A DNA stretch of 64,000 nucleotides, taken from assembly GCF_003194385.1 (NCBI RefSeq), contig NZ_LAPT01000041.1, forward strand, positions 18,031 to 82,030. The letters are read 5' to 3'. How positions within the stretch are numbered: position 1 is the stretch's first letter; the number at the start of each line of letters is the position of its first letter. The translations under genes were made by a program, and so were the position numbers. The notes under the pieces were generated by a model. That model was not told the DNA's origin. It ran no database searches and saw nothing but the letters and a program-made list of their open reading frames with translations. The DNA is from Pokkaliibacter plantistimulans (GTDB lineage Bacteria > Pseudomonadota > Gammaproteobacteria > Pseudomonadales > Balneatricaceae). Below, in pieces: positions 57,354-64,000 of the stretch.

Positions 57354-57773
57354 TCAATCATCCGTCCACATATCGATAAACAGGCTGTCATCCTGTTTTT
57401 CTGCAAGCCAGAAAAAGAAATCCTCAAATCGCGATGTCATCCAGGGATCAATTTCATCCACCTCTGGTGGCGAATAATCATGAACAATGGCAGCGCCATC
57501 CGGCATCGATAGATGGAAAGTATGGCTCCCGTTATGTTCGATGACACGGGCAGTCCATACCTTATTGATAAACTGGAACTTCTTCTCATTCACAAAGAGA
57601 TAGGGGCCATTTTTACTGGAGACAACACCGATAAATACGCCATCCATATTTTCATAAAGTGCCATCTTACGTTTTGTCACAGAGCCATCATTACTTACTT
57701 CACGCACCGGACCATTATTCTCATCGTATTCGAGCAAGTATTTCTTCTCATTTATTTTTCCGACGTAAAGCAT
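57354..57773 (-). CDS. Small acidic protein, candidate immunity protein
   Basis: A 139-residue protein, acidic, low GC. It is rich in beta-like segments (MLYVGKINEKKYLLEYDENNG, FIGVVSSKNGPYLFVNEKKFQF) and ends in acidic/aromatic DDSLFIDMWTDD. Unknown family. It lies 26 bp after the small gene that overlaps the RHS end, so it is probably co-transcribed with the toxin gene. Confidence 0.7.
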   Translation of the reverse strand: MLYVGKINEKKYLLEYDENNGPVREVSNDGSVTKRKMALYENMDGVFIGVVSSKNGPYLFVNEKKFQFINKVWTARVIEHNGSHTFHLSMPDGAAIVHDYSPPEVDEIDPWMTSRFEDFFFWLAEKQDDSLFIDMWTDD

Positions 57774-57799
57774 GCCATATCTCCAGAGTATTAAAATAC

Positions 57800-58168
57800 T
57801 TAGGAAAAATTCGACAACAGGAAACTTCGAAATTTTTCAGGTGCAAGCATTAGTACTTCGTCAGAACTATTTCCCTGACTTCTCAGCTCATCGACCACAG
57901 CTTCAAAGAAGTAGTAACTGTCATCTGATGCTCCAAAAACCTCTTTATTGGCCCTTAAAAAATCATTCAAAACATTGCCCGGCTTATTGTTAACTATATA
58001 CCTACCTAAATCCTCATAGGCAGATATGATTAAGTCATCCTCTACAACAGACTGAATTGAACCTAAATTTTTTATTGCATCATCAACTTCAGTCTTAGAG
58101 AGCAATAAAGACTGTGTCATATTTTGCACTATTTCATTAAATACTTTAGTACGCAATTGCATCATCAA
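57800..58168 (-). CDS. Small helical protein overlapping the RHS stop, likely cognate immunity
   Basis: A 122-residue, largely helical, acidic protein, low GC. It starts within the last 23 bp of the RHS gene (ATG at 58168, with further in-frame ATGs at 58165 and 58162). Overlap of a toxin stop with the next start is typical of cognate immunity genes. No family motif was recognised. Immunity is inferred from position and size only. Confidence 0.75.
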   Translation of the reverse strand: MMMQLRTKVFNEIVQNMTQSLLLSKTEVDDAIKNLGSIQSVVEDDLIISAYEDLGRYIVNNKPGNVLNDFLRANKEVFGASDDSYYFFEAVVDELRSQGNSSDEVLMLAPEKFRSFLLSNFS

Positions 58169-61100
58169 TATCCTTCAAAAGCTCTTTTGCAAACTGTACA
58201 TCTTTAGAAAGGTAAGGGAAGGATCCCGGAGGCTGATTATCAGCATTACGAATAAAGTCGATAAGCCTCTTCCGCATCTCTAATGCCTTTGTTAAGTGTC
58301 CAGTTGGGGACAGCAATATACCTGTATCTTTCTCATATCTAACAGCATCACCTAACCCACCATTACCTATGCGATTGCCAGTTTTAGACTTCCCATAATA
58401 TGAAGTCAGGATGCCCTCTAACTTTTCACTTTCTGCTTTTCTGTATGTTGGGCCAAGACCTCTGCCAGGCAGGCCTTTCACACTAGCATCTATCACTCCT
58501 GTGCTTTGAGGCAGACCATTCCCTGGCCCGCCCGCCATTGCCATCTGTGGCGAACCCAGCAGATCCCCCACCGCTTCAGCCATATCGTCCAGCTTGCCTT
58601 TGGCAGTCTGTAACAGGGGGTCGACCAGCGCTTTGGCTTTGCTGGCCATGGCGCTGGCGGCATCGGCAGCCTTGCCCAGCACATTGACGGCCTTCTTGCC
58701 TTTGGTCAGCAATTTGCCGCCGGGGATCAGCCCAAGCAGGATTCCGCCTGCTTCGGTAAGCCGGTCGACCGGCTCCCCGGTGACCAGATCCTCACCGGTC
58801 ACGACCTGTGCAATCGACTTCAGCGAGCCTACGCCCGGCAGCAGATCAGCAATTACTGAACCTGCGCTGGCCAGCAGCCCCGGTTCGGTGCCGTTGCCAG
58901 CCACCTCTTCCAGCGCTTCGGCACAGAGACCCAGAGGATCGATCCAGCTGATCGGGTTGGGTGCATAGCGGTAGGGGTTCAGCCCGCCCAGCAGACCAAT
59001 CGGGTCCTGACTGATAAAGCGCCCTGTCGCGGGGTCAAAGTATCGATAGCGTTGATAGTGCAGGCCACTCTCGTCATCACAGTACTGTCCCTGCAGGCGC
59101 AGGGGGTTGCGGATGCCCGCCTGCAGAATCACGGCCTGCCCCCAGGCATCCAGCTGCGCGCGCCAGACGCTGTTGCCCTGTTGATCCAGCAGGGCAAACG
59201 GGGCGCCGCGATGGTCGAGCAGATAGTGATAGACCTCACCGTTGTCGATCAGCAGCAGCGGCCGGTGGCTGTCCTGCTGCGGCTGGTCGGGCAGGGGTTC
59301 ATAGATATACCAGCGATAGCGCCCGTCGGTACTTTCACCGATCAGCTGATTGCCGCTCCAGTAATAAAAGGTCCGCTGTCGGCTCAGCAGGCGCCGGGTC
59401 CAGGTGGCAGGGTCTTCGCCATCCTCTTCTTCTCGCACCAGCTGGTAACGGGCGACGTCCTTGCACACCCGCCGGCCCAGCGGGTCGTAGTGATAGACCG
59501 CCGTATAGTCCGCTCCCTGCACTTCACGCAACTGGTTGAGGCCATCAAATACCCGCCGTTGCAGCAGTTCTCCCGCAACGGAATAAACCGCGGTCTGATT
59601 TCCGCGCTCATCATGATGAAAGCGCCGGTTTCCCAGCAGGGTCAGGCGATCATGGGTGGCCTCAGCCGGTAAACCATTGAAATGTGTCGGGTTACCCCAG
59701 CTGTCGAAAACATAGGCGCGGCGTTGCTCCGCCCCCTCACTGTCCAAGTACAGCTCTTCTGTCAGCTGTCGCAGGGCATCATAGCCATAGCGCACCGAGC
59801 CGAGTTCGCTGTCGTCGACCTGCTGCAGCTGCTGATGCAGGCCGTAGTGATAGTCACGCTGGCACCCCTGAGTGTGCTGCGTCAGCAGGCGATTACGACA
59901 GTCATAGCCCTGACGGAGTAACGCCCCGGCCGGTGCAGTGCTGGTCTCGCCAGCGTACCGTTCCTCTTCACTGCCGAAGGCATTCAGGCTGCGGCTGAGC
60001 ACCCGCTGCCCCTGATAGCTCAGGCCGGTCAGGCGGTGGAAATGATCATAGTGACGGGTCAGCTGCGATCCGTCTGCCAGCTGCAGGTGTTGCAGGCGGC
60101 CCTGAGCATCGTACTGCCAGCCCAGCCGCCACTCGTGCAGTTCGTGCATGCCGTCTTTGATCCAGCCCTGCGCCGCACTCAGGCGATTGTCGGGCAGCCA
60201 CTGCTGCGCCAGACGGGCGGCCTCGTTATGGGCACCGGTCAGACGGCTGCGCTGATCATAATGGTAGTCATCACTGCTGTCGGGCTGTGGTTGGCGGCTG
60301 CCCAGATAGGTATGGCGACGCACCATGTTGCCCAGCGCATCACGCTGCAGCTCGATACGCACCGTGTCCGCATAGCCCGCCTTGCCTTCACGTATCTCCA
60401 GCAGCTGACCACCGGGGCTCCAGCGATAGTGGCGCTGACGCTCATCGAAATGTTCACTTTGGATCAGTCGCTGACAGGCATCGTAATGCAGACGGTAGAA
60501 GGCATGGTCGCTGCGTAACAGACCGGTCAGCTGGCGCAGCGTGTCATAGCTGAGATGCAGACTGCTGCCATCGGCCTGGGTCAGAGCACTGGGCTGGTAA
60601 TGGCCGTTGTAGCTGATCTGCTCGATGCTGCCATCAGCTGCGGTGAGCTGTACCAGTCGCCCGGCGTCGTCATAGCGATAGCGGGTATGCTCGGCCAGCG
60701 CCTTGTCACCCAGCGGGAAGCGGCTACAGCGCTCGATCTGGCCGTTGTTGCCGTAGAGATAGCTGATGACTTCACCCGCGGGGGTGAGCAGGGCGTTCAG
60801 CTGCCCCTGCGGGGTGTAGCTGTACTTCCACACCGCCGGGCCCTGTTGTGCCACCAGCGGACAGCCGGGCTGGTTATGGAACTCCGGCTCGCCCACCTTG
60901 CGCACCGTATTGACGCGGTAGCCAAACGCCAGCGGAATCTGCCCGGCACCCTGCAGCTGGCTCAGCACCTGAGCCGGGCTGTCGTACTGATAACGCACGC
61001 TGCGCGCCTGTGCTGACGGCGCCTGCAGCTCATCCAGCGCCACGCCCTGCCGTTCTTCCAGCAACAGGCCACTGGCATCGAAGCTACGCACGAAGTGGAA

Positions 61101-62819
61101 GCCAAGCGCATCTGCCGTCGCAATACGCTGGCCGAGATCGTTGTAACGATGGTACAGATGCTGCTCGCCGTGACGTTCTTCGCTCAGGCGGCCCAGCTCA
61201 TCGTAGCAATAGCGGTGATGATGACCATCCGCATCAATATGCAGACACAGCCGCTGCTGCTCGTCGTAGTGGTACTGCTCCTCACCGCCATCCGGTGCCA
61301 CTCGCCGCTGCAGCTGCCAGTCGGGGGTGTAGTGATACTGCCACTGCTGGCCGTCTGCCTGAGTAACCTGCGCCTGCCGCTGCGCCTCGTCATACAGCAT
61401 GCGGTAGTGAAAGGACTTGTCGTCGCCGTACTGCTCAACACAACGACTATGGATGCCGCCACCCTGCCACAGCAGGTGGTGGACGTAGCCACTGGGCAGG
61501 GTGCGACGGGTCAGCAGCCCCTGCTCATATTCGTAGTGTTCGGTGCGCCCATGCTGGTCAGTGGCACTCAGCAGCTCGCCGTCAGCGCTGTAGGTGTAGC
61601 GGGCGACCACTGCCACGCGCTCGGCCTGATCATCATTGTCCGGGTCATCTCCCAGCCGGAAGTGATGCACCTGCAGCAGATGATGACGGTGATCCGGCGA
61701 GTTCGGATCCTGCTTTTTGGCGTCATGCCTGCCCGGCTCATAGTAGAGCCGCAGTTCGAGACGCTGATCCAGCCGGATACGCTGCAGCCGCTGCTGCTCG
61801 TTGTAGTGGCAGCGCCAGCTGCTGGTATGGGGCGTCAGCCACAGGTGCAGACGCCAGGGGCCGCTGCGTTTATGGCGGCGAAAGCTTTTCAGGTGGCCAT
61901 CGGCAAAGTAGATCACCAGCTCATCGTCACCACGATGTGCCTCGAAACGGCGGCTGAGACGTAACCCTTCCGCCATCTGATAGCTGATGCCGCCGGTGCC
62001 GACCATGCTGAAGGCAATGCGGCGTCCGTCTTCGTCGACATAGATCAGCTTGTCACTGTCCTGACCGCGACCTTCTTCAATCCGTACATGAAAGGGTGTG
62101 CGCCAGCCGCGCCCCATCCCCAGATCGACATCACTCAGGCGTGAGCGATAGAGGCGCTGCCAGAGCAGACCATCCTTGCCGGGCAGGCGCGCATCCACCA
62201 GTCGCAGCACTTCCTCGCCACTGCTGAGGGAAACCGGATCACCCAGATAATCCTGTTCATCCAGCGGTACATCGCAGGCCGTCACCACGATGGGGGGCAG
62301 CTCCATCACCTCAGCACCGGTCAGATTCATGGCCACCGTGCCCAGAGCACTGAAGCCATCATCCGCCATGTTCTTCACCTGCGCGGCGATACCCAGCCCC
62401 CCTGCTACCTGACTGAAGGCCGTACTGGGGCCCGCCGTCGCCAGAGGATTGAAGCCGCCGGTGAGGCCACCACTCTCACCACCGGCCATAAAACCGGCGG
62501 GTAACGCCACTGCTTTGGGGATGATGGCGGCATATCCGCGACCATGGCTGTTGCTGGTGGGGGCAGGGTTACTGGCAAAAAGATAAAGTCGGCCCTGATC
62601 GACCGCAGAAGCCGCCGCCTGTGCCAGCTGAGCCGTGCTGGTGCGGCTGGCAGCACTGTCGCCAATGGCGTCCAGAGCCATATTCAGGGCCTGACGGGCA
62701 GTCTCGGGCAGGTCCTGCAGGCGTGCAGCAGGGACGCGGGGTAATCCGGGGGCACAACTGGGGGAATCAGTCAGCACCAGTACCGTACCGGTACGGTCCT
62801 GAAAGGAAATATGCAGCAT
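58146..62819 (-). CDS. RHS-repeat polymorphic toxin
   Basis: A ~1557-residue protein. Residues ~1-190 form an Ala/Gly-rich N-terminus without PAAR. A DUF6531-like GDPVSLSSGEE (about 195-205) begins the RHS/YD-repeat core (about 200-1290), which ends with the conserved QGQYCDDESGLHYQRYRYFDP, GRFISQDPIGLLGG and DPLGL. A pre-toxin TG-like segment (DLLPGVGSLKSIAQVVTGEDLVTGEP) follows, then a tip of ~100 residues in low-GC DNA (TYRKAESEKLEG, GNGGLGDAVRYEKDTG) not assigned to a toxin family. The ATG at 62819 was chosen over a GTG at 62825. No vgrG or T6SS gene is in the window. Contact-dependent killing is inferred. Confidence 0.9.
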   Translation of the reverse strand: MLHISFQDRTGTVLVLTDSPSCAPGLPRVPAARLQDLPETARQALNMALDAIGDSAASRTSTAQLAQAAASAVDQGRLYLFASNPAPTSNSHGRGYAAIIPKAVALPAGFMAGGESGGLTGGFNPLATAGPSTAFSQVAGGLGIAAQVKNMADDGFSALGTVAMNLTGAEVMELPPIVVTACDVPLDEQDYLGDPVSLSSGEEVLRLVDARLPGKDGLLWQRLYRSRLSDVDLGMGRGWRTPFHVRIEEGRGQDSDKLIYVDEDGRRIAFSMVGTGGISYQMAEGLRLSRRFEAHRGDDELVIYFADGHLKSFRRHKRSGPWRLHLWLTPHTSSWRCHYNEQQRLQRIRLDQRLELRLYYEPGRHDAKKQDPNSPDHRHHLLQVHHFRLGDDPDNDDQAERVAVVARYTYSADGELLSATDQHGRTEHYEYEQGLLTRRTLPSGYVHHLLWQGGGIHSRCVEQYGDDKSFHYRMLYDEAQRQAQVTQADGQQWQYHYTPDWQLQRRVAPDGGEEQYHYDEQQRLCLHIDADGHHHRYCYDELGRLSEERHGEQHLYHRYNDLGQRIATADALGFHFVRSFDASGLLLEERQGVALDELQAPSAQARSVRYQYDSPAQVLSQLQGAGQIPLAFGYRVNTVRKVGEPEFHNQPGCPLVAQQGPAVWKYSYTPQGQLNALLTPAGEVISYLYGNNGQIERCSRFPLGDKALAEHTRYRYDDAGRLVQLTAADGSIEQISYNGHYQPSALTQADGSSLHLSYDTLRQLTGLLRSDHAFYRLHYDACQRLIQSEHFDERQRHYRWSPGGQLLEIREGKAGYADTVRIELQRDALGNMVRRHTYLGSRQPQPDSSDDYHYDQRSRLTGAHNEAARLAQQWLPDNRLSAAQGWIKDGMHELHEWRLGWQYDAQGRLQHLQLADGSQLTRHYDHFHRLTGLSYQGQRVLSRSLNAFGSEEERYAGETSTAPAGALLRQGYDCRNRLLTQHTQGCQRDYHYGLHQQLQQVDDSELGSVRYGYDALRQLTEELYLDSEGAEQRRAYVFDSWGNPTHFNGLPAEATHDRLTLLGNRRFHHDERGNQTAVYSVAGELLQRRVFDGLNQLREVQGADYTAVYHYDPLGRRVCKDVARYQLVREEEDGEDPATWTRRLLSRQRTFYYWSGNQLIGESTDGRYRWYIYEPLPDQPQQDSHRPLLLIDNGEVYHYLLDHRGAPFALLDQQGNSVWRAQLDAWGQAVILQAGIRNPLRLQGQYCDDESGLHYQRYRYFDPATGRFISQDPIGLLGGLNPYRYAPNPISWIDPLGLCAEALEEVAGNGTEPGLLASAGSVIADLLPGVGSLKSIAQVVTGEDLVTGEPVDRLTEAGGILLGLIPGGKLLTKGKKAVNVLGKAADAASAMASKAKALVDPLLQTAKGKLDDMAEAVGDLLGSPQMAMAGGPGNGLPQSTGVIDASVKGLPGRGLGPTYRKAESEKLEGILTSYYGKSKTGNRIGNGGLGDAVRYEKDTGILLSPTGHLTKALEMRKRLIDFIRNADNQPPGSFPYLSKDVQFAKELLKDIDDAIAY

Positions 62820-63026
62820 AGGCACTCCATGTACCTCAGGCTATCCATACAACGCAGCCTGGACGCAGAACAATCTGACAGATCAGCAGGGCCGGGGCGC
62901 TATCCATTGCCGGTTCCTGTTGACCAAAAAAGAAGCGCAGGGAGTGTAGGGACAAGGTCAAGGGAGTGTCAACGGCAGCGAGCCTTTTGCCTGCTGCCGG
63001 GTGAACGTAGGTGGATGTACTGACCG

Positions 63027-63593
63027 CTACACCGACGGCAGATAGATCACCAGCATCATCAGCGCCAGCAGGGCAATGGCCACCTCTTCGAGCAGAGTGA
63101 ACAGCGACAGCCTCACGCCCAGCAGACGGCCAAGATGGGGGCAGCCAATATCCAGCCCGCGAATCAGCGCGTCACAAATACCCAGCGCACTGAAGCTCAG
63201 CAGCGTCGCCGTGGCGATATACATGATTTCCGGCTGATAGTGACTGAGCAGACCGATGCCCAGCACGACCTCCAGTGCCGGATAGAGGTAGGCATAAAGG
63301 CGCAGGTGCCTGCCGAGAAAATCGAAGCGGGTGAAGTTGCTGACAAAGTTGTCCAGATCAAACACCTTGAACATCGCCATCAGCAACAGCAGCAGGCCGA
63401 CAAAGTCATGCAGCCAGCCGAGCATTTCCCAGGGGCCGGGATAGGCCCATTGTTTGGCACTGGCAGCCAGTGCCGTCAGCATGATCACCGCCAGCAGCGG
63501 GATACCATCCTGCAGCCGGGCAGGGCTGGCAGCAGGGGAAACAGGGGGCTTCGTCATAGTGGCCATGGCTGATTTGTCATAGCTGTGGTCCAT
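63027..63593 (-). CDS. MauE/DoxX-like membrane protein
   Basis: A 188-residue protein with about five hydrophobic segments after a polar N-terminus. FKVFDLDNFVSNFTRFDFLGRHLRLYAYLYPALEVVLG fits the MauE / DoxX-like pattern (short amphipathic part followed by a Tyr-Pro-Glu helix). Such proteins sit beside redox or copper proteins in the inner membrane. ATG 63593, with GAGGAG upstream, was chosen. No operon partner is visible. Confidence 0.65.
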   Translation of the reverse strand: MDHSYDKSAMATMTKPPVSPAASPARLQDGIPLLAVIMLTALAASAKQWAYPGPWEMLGWLHDFVGLLLLLMAMFKVFDLDNFVSNFTRFDFLGRHLRLYAYLYPALEVVLGIGLLSHYQPEIMYIATATLLSFSALGICDALIRGLDIGCPHLGRLLGVRLSLFTLLEEVAIALLALMMLVIYLPSV

Positions 63594-63740
63594 AGGCAAC
63601 TCCTCAGGCGGCGTTTCTGCAGAGGGGGTCGGCCGGAGACTGCAGCGGTGGATGAGACTGCAGGACAGCGGGAACAGAAAACGACAGAGAACGAAAACAA
63701 ACAGTGATCAGGCAACGTGTGCTGAAGCATGACCACGTTC

Positions 63741-63942
63741 TAACAGGCTGTTGAAAAACGTTATCGAGGCAGCCGAGACAAGGAAAAAACAGGCGAAAAA
63801 GCGGAGTTTAGTGAACTAAATGAGCATTTGACTCGCTCCGCTCAACCCTTCGGGGCCGTGCTAAAGCACGTTCAGCCTTTGGCTGTGAGCCTGCTTTTGA
63901 CGCAGTATTCGGCAACGCAGATAGATTTTCAACGACCTGTTA
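63741..63942. mobile_element. MITE-like element with terminal inverted repeats
   Basis: The ends TAACAGGCTGTTGAAAA (63741-63757) and TTTTCAACGACCTGTTA (63926-63942) are inverted repeats with 15 of 17 matching positions, and TA flanks both ends in the manner of IS630/mariner targets. The ~200-bp interior has no gene but holds two perfect hairpins, CGTGCT-AA-AGCACG (63857-63870) and CAGCC-TTT-GGCTG (63873-63885). It reads as a non-autonomous element; a complete parent transposon is not in the window. Confidence 0.65.
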
Positions 63943-64000
63943 AAACGCATCGCTACCGGACTACTCCAGCAACAATAAACCCTCTGGCAGGATGGCCTGA

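Noticed and set aside
58146..62819. A PAAR-domain N-terminus on the RHS protein
   Set aside because: The first ~190 residues do not show the PAAR glycine-rich pattern; no loading domain can be named.

Overview
The window looks like a piece of a gammaproteobacterial chromosome of high GC content, probably Oceanospirillales- or Pseudomonadales-like. Support comes from the gene families: a complete 13-gene nuo operon with fused nuoCD, a siaABCD signalling cassette as in Pseudomonas aeruginosa, modEABC, an E. coli-like ydcSTUV-patD polyamine cluster, and several LysR regulators. The species cannot be fixed from sequence reading alone. No rRNA, tRNA, CRISPR array, prophage or complete insertion sequence was seen.

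Layout, left to right. 1-6.3 kb: tail of a LysR regulator, a small secreted protein flanked by DnaA-box-like sites, ghrA, an NTF2-like protein, a GNAT/C-N hydrolase pair and a YddA/SbmA-type ABC exporter. 6.3-11.1 kb (minus): a possible flavin split-barrel protein followed upstream by siaD, siaC, siaB and siaA, a phospho-switch that controls a diguanylate cyclase. 11.3-14.7 kb (plus): modE-modABC with a ModE operator lying on the modE ribosome-binding site. 14.7-18.6 kb (minus): kptA, GNAT, a three-gene DoxX/DUF2269/saccharopine-dehydrogenase-like set and a flavin reductase. 18.6-25.6 kb (minus): two tandem paralogous proteins of about 1000 residues of no known family, downstream of a GcvA-type LysR gene. 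They carry a cryptic pyridoxal-phosphate fold-type-I signature and are the best candidate for an undescribed system. 25.8-30.8 kb: small DUF2917 and DUF1127 genes, two GST genes, a bestrophin, a LysR and a DUF4328 membrane protein.

30.8-46 kb (minus): nuoN to nuoA, complex I, all 13 subunits. About 850 bp of non-coding, repeat-containing DNA separates nuoA from nuoB. 46.5-56.2 kb: a nucleoside hydrolase, then ydcS-T-U-V-patD (minus), divergent from a LysR gene that is translationally coupled to a second patD-like aldehyde dehydrogenase. This reads as a putrescine/polyamine uptake and 4-aminobutanal oxidation module.

56.2-62.8 kb (minus): an RHS polymorphic toxin with a pre-toxin TG-like segment and a low-GC C-terminal tip, followed by four small low-GC genes. 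Two of these are paralogous to each other, and the set resembles an immunity-gene stack. The window ends with a MauE/DoxX-like membrane protein and a roughly 200-bp terminal-inverted-repeat (MITE-like) element.
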